DNA of 64,000 nt from assembly GCF_003290185.1 (NCBI RefSeq), contig NZ_QNFY01000004.1, positions 62,001 to 126,000 of the forward strand, in the 5' to 3' direction. The position numbers were made by a program, and so were the translations under genes. Below, one piece after another: positions 52,814-61,937 of this stretch; position 1 is the stretch's first letter; every line of letters starts with the position of its first letter. The stretch comes from Chryseobacterium lathyri (GTDB taxonomy: Bacteria; Bacteroidota; Bacteroidia; Flavobacteriales; Weeksellaceae). Below the pieces are notes generated by a model. That model was not told the origin of the DNA. It did not search any database and saw nothing but the letters and a program-made list of their open reading frames with translations.

Positions 52814-55201
52814 ATGAAATTAAAAGCAGCCCTACTTTCATTTTCTGTATTCGCATATACAGGCTTCACCGCACAAAACATTCAGAATAATCCTGGAAGT
52901 AACCACGGAAACAGATTCGAGCAGCTCGGGACTATTCTTCCCACTCCTAATATTTACAGAACGGCTTCCGGGGCTCCCGGCCAGGGATACTGGCAGAACA
53001 GGGCTGACTATGATATTACAGCCTACCTTGATGAAGATAAAAGAAATCTGAAAGGTTCAGAAACTATTACTTATCATAACAATTCCCCGGATGATCTGGA
53101 TTATATCTGGCTTCAGCTGGATGAAAACGAACAGTCTACTGTAAAAAATGCCGGTTTTGCTTTCCCTTCTACTCTTCCGGCTTCTTCTAACGATCAGCAG
53201 CTGAAAGTCACCGATCTGCCTGAAAAGGACAACGGCTATGGCGTGAACCTTGAGAAGGTGACGGATGCCTCAGGAAATCCCCTAAAATATACGGTGAATA
53301 AGACAATGATGCGCATTGATTTGCCAAAAGTATTGAAAAAAGGAGAAAAACTGGTTTTCAAAATAGACTGGAATTATAACATCCCCAACAGGATTAAGAT
53401 GGGCGGTCGTGGCGGCTATGAAAATTTTGCTGAAGACGGAAATGATCTGTACACCATGACACAATGGTATCCGAGAATGTGCGTATACAGTGATTTTCAC
53501 GGATGGCAGAATCACCAATTCACAGGGCGTGGTGAATTTGCATTGGTATTCGGAAATTTTAAAGTTTCAATGAATGTACCCGCAGACCATATTGTGGGCG
53601 GAACCGGAGAATGTAAAAATTATGAGCAGGTTTTAACTTCGGATCAGATGGCAAGATACCGAAAGGCTGAAAATGCTGCTGAACCTATAGAAATAGTAAC
53701 ATTAGACGAGGCGAAAAAAGCTGAAAAAAATCATTCTAAACAGAGAAAAACATGGAGCTTTGAAGCCAGTGATGTAAGAGATTTCGCATGGACCTCATCC
53801 AGAAAATTTGTCTGGGACGGAATGCGTGTTACCATTCCAGAAAACAACAACAAAGTAATGGCAATGAGTTTCTATCCAAAAGAAGCTTATGGACTTTACA
53901 GAAAATATTCAACAAAAGCAGTTGCCCATACCATCAAAACCTATTCAGAATTCACGATTCCTTATCCATATCCTGTAGCGCAGTCTGTAGAGGCAGCCAA
54001 CGGAATGGAATATCCTATGATCTGCTTCAATTTTGGCAGAACGGAAAAAGACGGGACCTATTCCGAAGGGACCAAAAATGGAATGATCGGAGTTGTGATT
54101 CACGAGGTTGGTCACAATTTTTTCCCCATGATCATCAATTCTGATGAAAGACAGTGGAGCTGGATGGATGAGGGATTGAACACCTTCACAGAATACCTTA
54201 CAGAAGAAAAATGGGACAATAAATTCCCATCCAAAAGAGGCCCGGCCTGGACGATTACCGATTATATGAAGCTTCCTAAAGATCAACTGGAACCAATCAT
54301 GAGTAATTCTGAAAATATTATTCAGTTTGGCCCGAATGCATACTCAAAACCGGCTACCGGATTAAATATTCTTCGTGAGACAATCATGGGAAGAGAATTA
54401 TTCGATAAAGCTTTTAAAACCTATGCAAAAAGATGGGCATTCAAACACCCTGAACCTGCAGACTTCTTCCGTACCATGGAAGATGCCAGCGGTGAGGATC
54501 TCGACTGGTTCTGGAGGGGATGGTTCTACGGAACAGATCCTGTAGATATCGCTATTGATAAAGTAACTGTAGCAGTTCCGGACCTTAATACTCCTCCAAA
54601 AGAAGCTAAAGAAACAAAATATAAGATGGAAAAACCTCTTCAGAATACTTTTGAAGATATTTCTAAAATCAGAAATAAAGAGGATAAAAACATTACGTTC
54701 TACGTAGATAAAGATAAAGAGCTGCAGGATTTCTATTACCGATATGACAGAGGTCAGGAAAAATTAGATACTGAAAAAGAATACACCGTAAAAACGGAAG
54801 CAGGTATTCCTCTGGATGCTAAGGATAAAGAGAAGTTCAAAAATCTTACCGGCTACCAGATCGACTTTGTCAATAAAGGCGGACTCGTAATGCCAATTAT
54901 CCTTGAATTCACTTTTGAAGACGGAACAAAACTATATGATAAATCATCTGCACAGATCTGGAGACAGAATGAACAGAAGGTTTCCAAGACTTATTATTTT
55001 GACAAAAAAATCAAGTCGATACAGCTTGACCCGATGAGAGAAACAGCGGATATTGACACTTCCAATAATGTATGGAGCAGTAACGGTACAGATACTCAGG
55101 TTTCAAAATTCCAGCTGTTTAAACAGAAACAGGGAGAAGGCCCGGTAAGAGGAGGTGCCAGCGGAAAGGTAAATCCGATGCAGGCCGGAAAAAAATCATA
55201 A
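52814..55201 (+). CDS. exported M1-family zinc metallopeptidase
   Basis: A 795-residue protein: signal peptide (about 1-20), an N-terminal beta-sandwich (about 55-330; YDITAYLDEDKRNLKGSETI), then the catalytic domain. The zinc site is HEVGH (430-434) with the third ligand E453 in WMDEGLNTFTEY, the canonical HExxH-x18-E spacing. The gluzincin GxMEN motif is replaced by ANGMEYPMI. The C-terminal part (about 590-795) is extended, charged and of unclear role. It is likely a periplasmic or secreted aminopeptidase. It follows the HupE-like gene in the same direction. Confidence 0.9.
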   Translation: MKLKAALLSFSVFAYTGFTAQNIQNNPGSNHGNRFEQLGTILPTPNIYRTASGAPGQGYWQNRADYDITAYLDEDKRNLKGSETITYHNNSPDDLDYIWLQLDENEQSTVKNAGFAFPSTLPASSNDQQLKVTDLPEKDNGYGVNLEKVTDASGNPLKYTVNKTMMRIDLPKVLKKGEKLVFKIDWNYNIPNRIKMGGRGGYENFAEDGNDLYTMTQWYPRMCVYSDFHGWQNHQFTGRGEFALVFGNFKVSMNVPADHIVGGTGECKNYEQVLTSDQMARYRKAENAAEPIEIVTLDEAKKAEKNHSKQRKTWSFEASDVRDFAWTSSRKFVWDGMRVTIPENNNKVMAMSFYPKEAYGLYRKYSTKAVAHTIKTYSEFTIPYPYPVAQSVEAANGMEYPMICFNFGRTEKDGTYSEGTKNGMIGVVIHEVGHNFFPMIINSDERQWSWMDEGLNTFTEYLTEEKWDNKFPSKRGPAWTITDYMKLPKDQLEPIMSNSENIIQFGPNAYSKPATGLNILRETIMGRELFDKAFKTYAKRWAFKHPEPADFFRTMEDASGEDLDWFWRGWFYGTDPVDIAIDKVTVAVPDLNTPPKEAKETKYKMEKPLQNTFEDISKIRNKEDKNITFYVDKDKELQDFYYRYDRGQEKLDTEKEYTVKTEAGIPLDAKDKEKFKNLTGYQIDFVNKGGLVMPIILEFTFEDGTKLYDKSSAQIWRQNEQKVSKTYYFDKKIKSIQLDPMRETADIDTSNNVWSSNGTDTQVSKFQLFKQKQGEGPVRGGASGKVNPMQAGKKS

Positions 55202-55219
55202 CATAAAACATAAAACATA

Positions 55220-55251
55220 AAAGGTTGTCCATATTTGAGGCAACCTTTTTT
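55220..55251 (+). terminator. terminator of the M1 peptidase gene
   Basis: AAAGGTTG / CAACCTTT stem with 13-base loop and T run. It is preceded by three 8-bp AACATAAA units (about 55200-55222). Confidence 0.85.
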
Positions 55252-55259
55252 ATTAAACT

Positions 55260-55350
55260 TAGCGGGTTAATCATTTTGGCTAAAGCCATTTTTCCGCAAA
55301 ATTGTTAAGCGGGCTAAAGCCCTCTCCTATTGAATTATATAATTCCGAAA
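55260..55350. repeat. ggctaaagcc-type dispersed repeat
   Basis: TGGCTAAAGCCA (about 55279-55290) and GCGGGCTAAAGCCCTCTCCT (about 55307-55326) share the imperfect palindrome GGCTAAAGCC. The second is followed by ATTGAATT. I recall such gggctaaagccc...cctattga elements as common in Chryseobacterium intergenic DNA. The following segment to 55473 looks like eroded repeat DNA. Confidence 0.6.
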
Positions 55351-55473
55351 AAGAAAAAGATCTGCTTAATCTGCGAGCTTTTTTAAACGCAAAGTTTCAT
55401 CTATATTCCGACAATTCAAGTTTGCAAAGGGTGAATCATTTTTTTAAATTGATTGATGAAGCTGTTGTTAAAA

Positions 55474-56172
55474 TTAGTTCAGGTAAGCTTTCAAAGAATT
55501 TTTATAGGTCCTTCCAAGCGGAAGCTTCTCCCCATCTTTAAGATACACATGAGCCGTATCATACGAACTGATATGGGAAGAAAGAACAATATAAGATTTG
55601 TGAATTCTAATAAATCCCAAGTTCTGAAATTTCTCTTCAAAATTTGACATCCGATCAAGGATCATATACTTTTTAAGATGGGTCATCAGGATGATATATT
55701 CTCCAAATCCCTGTACCCACCGTACATCATCCAAAAGGACTTTATGCATCACATAATTGGATTTGAACATGATAAAGTCTTCCTTCTTCTGCTGTTCCGC
55801 AGAGTTTTTAAACTGAAGAAAATCCTTTGCCTTGTTAATCGCTTTCCGGAATGTTTCAAAGTCCACAGGCTTTACAAGATAATGTACAACATCCAGTTCA
55901 AAAGCTTTGACTGCATACTGCGTTTCCAGAGTGAGAAATATGCATAATGGTTTATAAGGTAACTGATGTAAAAGCTCAATTCCGTTGATGTAGGGCATAT
56001 TGATATCCAGAATCACCAGGTCTACCCTGTTCTGCTTAAGATATTCCAATGCTTCTTCCGGATCCTGAAAAAACTTCAGCAGATCTACATCTTCCATTTG
56101 TCCGCAATATTTTTGAATAAGCTGAAGTGCCGGATATTCATCATCTACACTTACGATCGTCAGATTAGCCAT
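55474..56172 (-). CDS. LytTR-family response regulator
   Basis: A 232-residue protein: receiver domain (about 3-120) with phosphorylation site D56 in VILDINMPY, acidic pair DDE (10-12) and the lysine in YLVKPVDF. The C-terminal LytTR DNA-binding domain (about 135-230) contains VRWVQGFGEYIILMT, IRIHKSYIV and LPLGRTYKNSLKAYL. Its start overlaps the stop of the kinase gene (TAATG), so the two are co-expressed as a two-component system. Probable targets are the divergent DUF2490/citrate/dicarboxylate genes. Confidence 0.94.
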   Translation of the reverse strand: MANLTIVSVDDEYPALQLIQKYCGQMEDVDLLKFFQDPEEALEYLKQNRVDLVILDINMPYINGIELLHQLPYKPLCIFLTLETQYAVKAFELDVVHYLVKPVDFETFRKAINKAKDFLQFKNSAEQQKKEDFIMFKSNYVMHKVLLDDVRWVQGFGEYIILMTHLKKYMILDRMSNFEEKFQNLGFIRIHKSYIVLSSHISSYDTAHVYLKDGEKLPLGRTYKNSLKAYLN

Positions 56173-57278
56173 TACAATTTTATTTTTAAAATAGTCTGAT
56201 AGTTGTTGCTTTCCACAGGTTCGGAGATAAAAGTAAATCTTCCTGCATAGTTTTTTTCAAGAATATTGATAACGGCTTCGTTTCCCAAACCGCTGTCATT
56301 CATATTCCCGACAAGATTCTTCTTCCTGGATATAGAATTTATGATCTCAAATAAAAGTTCCTGATTCCTTATTTTATAGCTTACATGAATATGGCTCCCC
56401 TCCTCTATTCCCACCGCTGAATGTTTCAGGGCATTCTCAAATAGAGTAAGGCATACGGAAGGCGGAACATCAATCAATTCAAGGGTTTCTTCATCTTCAA
56501 TCGTAAAAGCAATATTCAATACATTATTATATTTTAGCTGATACAAGCCTGCAAGAGAACGGATCGATGAAAGTTCCTGAGCCATGGAAATTTTCTCTTT
56601 ACTGGTGTCATAAATTATATACTGAAGCAGTTTACTGAGCTGTAATATAGATTCTGAGGTATTTTCTGAGGGCTGGAAACTTTTGGAATAAATATTATTG
56701 AGGGTGTTCAGCAAAAAGTGGGGATTCATTTTAGATTTTAAAAGATCAAGATACAGCTGGTCTTTTTCTTCGCCAAGATCTTTAAAATCCTGTTCAATGA
56801 GGAATTTATCTTTTGTAATCCCCAGGAATGAGGCAACAAGTATGACAATTCCCTGCGCCGTATAGACATTATATAAAAATTTGGTATTGGACAGGCTTTC
56901 ATTAAAACTCATATTAAAAACCGCCGGTTCCAGCAGAATTCTGAAAAGGCTGGAGACAAGAAAAGTGATCAGCGCAAAGAGAATGAACTCAGGATATTTA
57001 TTGGAAAGATAAAATTCCGGGACCAGATAAAAATAGACAAGACTGTAAATTCCGACATTAAAAATAATCACAGATAAAACACTCCAGATAAGTTCCGGAA
57101 CATCCAAAAAGTAGTTTTCGGTAAAAAAAGTGATGATAACGAAGATCAAAAGGAAAAAAATATGCTGAAACTTCAGTAAAAACCCCCAATGATATTCCAT
57201 CAGTCTTTTCAAAACCTTTGCATTAAACAAAACCCTGAAAACCAACAATATAAATACAATATTGATAATTAAAAACAT
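56172..57278 (-). CDS. LytS/YehU-type sensor histidine kinase
   Basis: A 368-residue kinase with about four N-terminal transmembrane helices (about 1-18, 36-51, 64-86, 98-115) and one near 140-153. It has no large periplasmic domain. The His_kinase domain carries the phospho-acceptor H187 in LKSKMNPHFLLNTLNNIYS. It ends with a short HATPase region (PPSVCLTLFENALKHS and SGLGNEAVINIL). Membrane helices probably sense the signal directly, for example membrane state or a small carboxylate. Upstream, TATATTTG on the minus strand (57304-57311) is a plausible promoter. Confidence 0.93.
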   Translation of the reverse strand: MFLIINIVFILLVFRVLFNAKVLKRLMEYHWGFLLKFQHIFFLLIFVIITFFTENYFLDVPELIWSVLSVIIFNVGIYSLVYFYLVPEFYLSNKYPEFILFALITFLVSSLFRILLEPAVFNMSFNESLSNTKFLYNVYTAQGIVILVASFLGITKDKFLIEQDFKDLGEEKDQLYLDLLKSKMNPHFLLNTLNNIYSKSFQPSENTSESILQLSKLLQYIIYDTSKEKISMAQELSSIRSLAGLYQLKYNNVLNIAFTIEDEETLELIDVPPSVCLTLFENALKHSAVGIEEGSHIHVSYKIRNQELLFEIINSISRKKNLVGNMNDSGLGNEAVINILEKNYAGRFTFISEPVESNNYQTILKIKL

Positions 57279-57303
57279 CTAAAAACCCCAATTTTCAATC
57301 TTT

Positions 57304-57401
57304 CAAATATACCATCTTTTTCTGCCCATCCTGCAGTTCACTGATAAAAACTGTCATTGATTGAAAAATAAATCCGCGGCTGGTTCTTATAAATATATTT
57401 G
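57304..57401. promoter_or_regulatory. divergent promoter region, two-component genes and carboxylate genes
   Basis: Two TATATTTG boxes point outward: minus strand 57304-57311 toward the kinase, plus strand 57394-57401 toward the DUF2490 gene. Between them an imperfect inverted repeat CAGTT-N10-AACTG (57334-57353) may be a regulator site. Good -33 TTG elements were not found. Confidence 0.5.
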
Positions 57402-57429
57402 AGACATCAGGATGTTAACTCAATATTAC

Positions 57430-58122
57430 ATGAAAATTAAATTCAAATTAATCATTATTCTACTGTTTGGAATGATCCGCCTGGCAGATGCACAAAGCCG
57501 GGACAACTACAATATGTGGTTCCAGTATCTCATGTCGGCAAGGCTAACGGATAAAAGCACCTTGACCGCTCTATCCCAATACCGTTCTTTTGATTTCGCT
57601 TATGACACCAGGCTTTTTCTGGTATCTGCCTATGTAGATTACGAAGTAGCCCATGAAGTAAAGCCCGCTGCCGGATTTATGTTTCTGGTACTGGATTCCT
57701 ATAAATCTGACAATACAAAGAAAGAGAGGTATGAAAAAAGGCCTTTCCAGCAGGTGACACTGGGAAGTAATATCGGGAGAACTTCGGTTTCACACCGTTT
57801 CCGTGTAGAAGAAAGATTCATAAGCAATCCTGATGAATTCATCGTCAGGCTGCGTTATCTGATTTCACTGAGAATTCCTTTTAACAGAGCGGGAGAAAAA
57901 GAAAAACTATACGGCATTCTGAAAAATGAAATAAGAATGAATGTAGTGAAGGATGAACCGTTTGACAGTAACCGCCTAACGGCCGGCATCGGAGTTAAAG
58001 TGGGGAAAAACTCTGCTATTGAAGTAGCTTTTATCAACCAGCTGGAGACCGGATCTACAAGCAACTACGGCTATATCGGCTACAGAAACAGCTTCGACTG
58101 GAGAAAAAACAAAAATAAATAA
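57430..58122 (+). CDS. DUF2490 family outer-membrane protein
   Basis: A 230-residue exported protein: signal peptide of about 20 residues (ending RLADAQ), then a beta-barrel-like sequence. Alternating strands include NYNMWFQYLMSARLTDKSTL, VSHRFRVEERF and AIEVAFINQLETGSTSNYGYI. The DUF2490 family is predicted to form small outer-membrane barrels of unknown function. ATG 57430 (MKIKFK) is preferred to 57412, which would lie only about ten bases after the -7 box. It is 18 bp before the citrate transporter gene and probably in its operon, so it may help the carboxylate cross the outer membrane (inference). Confidence 0.82.
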   Translation: MKIKFKLIIILLFGMIRLADAQSRDNYNMWFQYLMSARLTDKSTLTALSQYRSFDFAYDTRLFLVSAYVDYEVAHEVKPAAGFMFLVLDSYKSDNTKKERYEKRPFQQVTLGSNIGRTSVSHRFRVEERFISNPDEFIVRLRYLISLRIPFNRAGEKEKLYGILKNEIRMNVVKDEPFDSNRLTAGIGVKVGKNSAIEVAFINQLETGSTSNYGYIGYRNSFDWRKNKNK

Positions 58123-58140
58123 CTATAAATCAAATCATCT

Positions 58141-59427
58141 ATGCTTACTTTCCTTGGATTTCTCATGATCCTGATCTTTATGGTCCTGATCATGAACAAA
58201 AAAATGACTCCGCTCACAGCCTTGGTCATCGTACCCGTAACCATAGCCCTTTTTGCGGGTTTCGGTCCTGAGCTGGGAGATATGATGAAGAACGGTGTAA
58301 AAGAGATCGCACTTACAGGGGTGATGCTGATCTTTGCCATCCTATATTTCAGCTTAATGATCGACACGGGACTTTTTGAGCCCTTAGTAAATATAATCTT
58401 AAAAGCTGTTGGGGACAATCCTATTAAAACCACAATAGGAACCGCCATTCTTACGGCCCTGGTATCACTGGACGGTGACGGTTCTTCCACTTATCTGATT
58501 GTGGTGGCCGCCATGCTTCCGCTTTACAAAAGACAGGGTATGAACCCGTTAATCCTGACCTGCATCATTATGCTTGCCGGGCAAATCATGAATATTCTTC
58601 CATGGGGAGGGCCTACGGCAAGGGTAATGAGCTCACTGAAGCTTGGGCACACAGAAATTTTTGTCCCTATGATCCCCATTATGGCGATAGGCATTCTATG
58701 GGTGATTTTTGTGGCTTACATTCTGGGAAGAAGAGAAAAAATAAGGATTGAAAAGCATGGGAAATTTACCAATTACAACAGCAATGATATCATTGGCGAG
58801 GCAGATCCGAAGCTCCGTCGTCCGAAACTGATCCTGATCAATCTTGCCCTTACCATCACACTTTTAGTGGTCATGATCCTGGATATTGTTCCTTTGGGCA
58901 TTGCTTTTATGATCGCGTTCTGTATCGCTTCCATTATCAATTACCCTAAACTGAAAGACCAGCAGAAAATAATCTCCAAACATGCAGGAAATGCTTTATC
59001 TGTGGCAGGAATGATCTTTGGAGCCGGAATTTTTACCGGAATTCTGAATGGTTCAGGTATTATGCAGGCAATGGGAAACAGTATGATAGAAATAGTTCCT
59101 AAAAGCTGGGGAGGCTATCTGAATATTGTAACAGCACTCTTCAGTATTCCGCTTACTTTTTTCCTTTCCAATGATGCTTATTATTTTGGAATATTGCCTA
59201 TTATTGTGGCTACCGGGCATCAGCTGGGGATTTCACCGGAAATTCTGGGAAGAGCGAGTCTCATTGGTCAAGGTTCACATCTTTTAAGCCCGCTGGTTCC
59301 ATCTACTTATCTGTTAGTATCATTGGCAGGTGTAGAATTTTCTGATCATTTGAAATATACTTTAAAATGGGCATTAGGATCCTCCATTGTGATGCTGCTG
59401 GCAGCACTGATTCTTGGAGTTATCTGA
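58141..59427 (+). CDS. CitMHS-family citrate transporter
   Basis: A 428-residue, about 12-helix inner-membrane transporter. Family features: VSLDGDGSSTYLIVVAAMLP, ILPWGGPTARVMSSL, GAGIFTGILNGSGIMQAM and FFLSNDAYYFGILPI, and GQGSHLLSPLVPSTYLL. CitMHS proteins import metal-citrate complexes with protons. Substrate is inferred from family only. It lies in the DUF2490-CitMHS order and next to a LytS/LytR-type system. Such systems control citrate or pyruvate transport in other bacteria, which supports carboxylate-responsive regulation. Confidence 0.9.
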   Translation: MLTFLGFLMILIFMVLIMNKKMTPLTALVIVPVTIALFAGFGPELGDMMKNGVKEIALTGVMLIFAILYFSLMIDTGLFEPLVNIILKAVGDNPIKTTIGTAILTALVSLDGDGSSTYLIVVAAMLPLYKRQGMNPLILTCIIMLAGQIMNILPWGGPTARVMSSLKLGHTEIFVPMIPIMAIGILWVIFVAYILGRREKIRIEKHGKFTNYNSNDIIGEADPKLRRPKLILINLALTITLLVVMILDIVPLGIAFMIAFCIASIINYPKLKDQQKIISKHAGNALSVAGMIFGAGIFTGILNGSGIMQAMGNSMIEIVPKSWGGYLNIVTALFSIPLTFFLSNDAYYFGILPIIVATGHQLGISPEILGRASLIGQGSHLLSPLVPSTYLLVSLAGVEFSDHLKYTLKWALGSSIVMLLAALILGVI

Positions 59428-59437
59428 TCATTAAAGA

Positions 59438-59590
59438 TTGGAAGCCGGAAGAAGGGGGATGGAAGTTAATATTGGATGCTGTTATAAAATTAATGGGCAG
59501 ACTTTTAAAGATTAATAGAAACTGGCTGGAAGCTTTTATTTCCAACTTCAATAACTTCGTTCTTCCAGCCTCACGTTTCCCTACCCTTAC
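59438..59590. repeat. GGAAG-rich palindromic element, copy B
   Basis: The left arm (59442-59470, GGAAGCCGGAAGAAGG and GGATGGAAGTT) and right arm (59545-59582, CCAACTTC...TTCTTCCAGCC) are imperfectly complementary. In reverse complement the interior (AACAGCATCCAATATTAAC) resembles copy A at 22799-22952. It sits between the citrate and dicarboxylate transporter genes, right after a stop codon, as copy A does after ccoP. Confidence 0.75.
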
Positions 59591-59656
59591 TATTTATTAT
59601 ATTTCAGATGTAAAAAAAACAACAGATCTTTGTACGGAAAGCATAAGCATATTCAG

Positions 59657-60877
59657 ATGAACCTTTTTGAAACAAAAAAAACATTCACAGGAAGATATTT
59701 AAAAAATCTTACCTTATATGTATTTGCCGCAATTCTCGGTGGAGTGCTTACAGGATATTATGCGCCTGAGGCAAGCATTCAGCTGGGAATGGTAAGCCGG
59801 TATTTTTTCATGATTCTGGAAATGCTCATCCTTCCCATTATTTTCATGGCGATCATGTATGGTATCTGCCAGCTGTCAGGAATCAAAAATGCGAGCAGCA
59901 TTGTATGGAAAACTATTCTGTATTTTCTTATCATAAGCTCTGTTGCTATTGTTTTAGGATTTATTTTCGGTTTTGCCGTAAAACCCGGAGCCGATACGGG
60001 AATTGATCCTGCGAGGATCAGTAAATCACTTCCCAGAACATTTGAAATTGACAATACAAGTATATCGGGTATCCTGTACCTCAACAGACACGGTATTTTT
60101 CTTATCGTGTCCATTGTCGCCGGGATTTTCATGAATCTTTCCAGTGCAAGAGAAAAATTCCTGAATCTATTGGACCGTGGTCTCAAGGTTTTTTATACGG
60201 TGATCAAGTATCTCTACCTTATTCTGCCCGTTATCATATTCTGCAACATTGCATACGGAGTTTCTGTATATGGCATCAATACGCTTCTACCGCTCAGTAA
60301 AGTTGTTGCAACAGTATATCTGGCTGATATTGTCTTTATTTTTGGGATTTTGGGAGTTGTCTCTTATCTGTTCAAAATCCGGCTTTGGAAGTTTTTACTT
60401 GATTTAAAAGAAGAAATTATCCTTGTAGTTACCACATCATCTTCCAAAACAGCATTTCCGCTCATCTTTGAAAAAATGGAATCTGAAGGCTACAGCAGAA
60501 AAATTTTAAGGTTTGTCATTCCTTTGGGATATAATTTTAATCTTTCAGGAGCCTGTATTTATATTGCCGTGACCTGCTGCTTTCTTATTCAGTTTTATAA
60601 CATTTCTTTGACTGTCACCGATTATCTGTGGCTTTTCGTCATTATTTCCGTAACCTCGAAAACAGCATCAGGTGTTCCGGGCTCAGGATTTCTGGCCCTT
60701 ATTTTCACTTTAAACAGGTTTGGAAAAATTCCGTTAACGGATATTGCTCTCCTTTACAGTGTGGACCGTTTTATGAATGAGGCGAGATCTGTCACCAACT
60801 TTATCAGCATTGCAGTTTCCGGGGCTGTGATTTCAAAAATAAATCAGAATCAGAAAAATAAAACCCACTCTATTTGA
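59657..60877 (+). CDS. dicarboxylate:cation symporter (DAACS/SDF family)
   Basis: A 406-residue membrane transporter with about eight helices and two re-entrant loops. Signatures: the serine-rich HP1 tip TTSSSKTAFP (S261-S263), NLSGACIYIA (295-304) in TM7 and the HP2 loop TSKTASGVPGSGFLAL. The family takes up C4-dicarboxylates (succinate, fumarate, malate) or glutamate/aspartate with Na+ or H+. ATG 59657 (MNLFETKKTF) matches the family start; an in-frame TTG at 59630 is unlikely. It is downstream of CitMHS across a repeat element, and both fit a TCA-intermediate uptake region. Confidence 0.92.
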   Translation: MNLFETKKTFTGRYLKNLTLYVFAAILGGVLTGYYAPEASIQLGMVSRYFFMILEMLILPIIFMAIMYGICQLSGIKNASSIVWKTILYFLIISSVAIVLGFIFGFAVKPGADTGIDPARISKSLPRTFEIDNTSISGILYLNRHGIFLIVSIVAGIFMNLSSAREKFLNLLDRGLKVFYTVIKYLYLILPVIIFCNIAYGVSVYGINTLLPLSKVVATVYLADIVFIFGILGVVSYLFKIRLWKFLLDLKEEIILVVTTSSSKTAFPLIFEKMESEGYSRKILRFVIPLGYNFNLSGACIYIAVTCCFLIQFYNISLTVTDYLWLFVIISVTSKTASGVPGSGFLALIFTLNRFGKIPLTDIALLYSVDRFMNEARSVTNFISIAVSGAVISKINQNQKNKTHSI

Positions 60878-60958
60878 GTTACTGCATACTACTTTACTGA
60901 CAAGGAAAAATAAGGCTGTAACTTTTTGAAAATGAGTAACACTTATTAATAAAAAATC

Positions 60959-61678
60959 ATGAGGACATTTTTTGTATTGTTATTAATAAGCAGTGTTAAT
61001 TTATTTTCCCAAAAACTGCTCACCCCAGCCAACAGCGCTATTGATCCTAAGCTGATCAAAGATGAAACATCAGAAGCGGTCTGGTATGCTGAAAATGCAG
61101 GAACAAAAATGGAAATTGGGAGCATTATTACAGAACTCAAAAAATTAAACAAAACGGATCTCCTCATCAAAACTACTGTAAAGCTGAAAAAGGCACCTGA
61201 TGCTAAATGGACCGATTCTACCATCGTAAAAACTGCTAATTTCCAGCCAGTCTATCATTCGTCTTTTAATATGATGAGAGATATGGTTCTGAAATCAGGG
61301 AAGGCTAAGGTAACAGGATATTATCTGGATAAAAAATCCAAAAAAAAAGACCCTATCGAAATGGATGCTGCAGATTATTTTGACAGCAGCAGCTACCCTA
61401 TGCTGATCAGGTTTTCTCCCCTGAAAGAAAATTATACTGCTGACCTCTCTATTTTCGATTATAACCCGGATGCTAAGAAAGGACTTATTAAAGCCTATAT
61501 ACTGGACGTAAAGAAAACAGATTACAACGGAAAAAAAGTATGGGCTGTAAAAACAACCGATGATATTAAAGATAAGACAACGATTGTTACTTATTACATA
61601 GATACCGAAACCCGGAAGATCCTGAAACAGGATATGGACCTCGGCGGTAGAAAAATGACATTGGAAACCATTCAATAA
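60959..61678 (+). CDS. secreted protein of unknown function
   Basis: A 239-residue protein with a signal peptide of about 18 residues (LLISSVNLFSQ). The mature part is mixed alpha/beta with segments such as TTVKLKKAPDAKWTDSTIV, YPMLIRFSPLKENYTADLSI and a conserved-looking end TYYIDTETRKILKQDMDLGG. The end resembles DUF3108 or lipoprotein-sorting (LolA-like) folds in other secreted proteins, but I cannot assign a family firmly. It is monocistronic with a strong terminator. Confidence 0.65.
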   Translation: MRTFFVLLLISSVNLFSQKLLTPANSAIDPKLIKDETSEAVWYAENAGTKMEIGSIITELKKLNKTDLLIKTTVKLKKAPDAKWTDSTIVKTANFQPVYHSSFNMMRDMVLKSGKAKVTGYYLDKKSKKKDPIEMDAADYFDSSSYPMLIRFSPLKENYTADLSIFDYNPDAKKGLIKAYILDVKKTDYNGKKVWAVKTTDDIKDKTTIVTYYIDTETRKILKQDMDLGGRKMTLETIQ

Positions 61679-61687
61679 TGGATCTAC

Positions 61688-61721
61688 AAAGTTTACCGTA
61701 ATGGTAAACTTTTACTTTTTA
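61688..61721 (+). terminator. terminator after the secreted-protein gene
   Basis: AAAGTTTACC / GGTAAACTTT stem (61688-61697 with 61703-61712) followed by TACTTTTT. Confidence 0.85.
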
Positions 61722-61849
61722 ATGTTGAGTACTGCTAAGAAGCCTATGCCAGGAGCCTTTTACAAAGCAATCAATAAAACACTGAAAATCAAAATACAAA
61801 CTCCATAAATAAATCTACAAACAGTGTATAATCTGATCATATTTTTTTT

Positions 61850-61857
61850 TATCTTTG
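61850..61857 (+). promoter_or_regulatory. -7 box of the GG-leader peptide gene
   Basis: TATCTTTG about 80 bases before the ATG; no convincing -33 TTG at 19 bp. Confidence 0.5.
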
Positions 61858-61937
61858 ACATACACTATCACATCAAATCGTCAAAATCCTGATTGACATT
61901 AAATGTTCAGGCATGTACAATAAACAAAATATTACCT

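Noticed and set aside
55302-55541. 79-codon plus-strand open frame
   Set aside because: It lies in repeat-like DNA and runs into the 3' end of the LytTR regulator gene on the other strand. No ribosome site or family pattern supports it.
57334-57353. Canonical LytTR direct-repeat binding sites
   Set aside because: The 9-bp LytTR consensus is not matched. Only an imperfect inverted repeat, CAGTT-N10-AACTG, is present, so it is reported as a weak candidate.
59367-59660. 97-codon plus-strand open frame between the citrate and dicarboxylate transporter genes
   Set aside because: It overlaps the end of the citrate transporter in another frame and then reads through the GGAAG repeat element.
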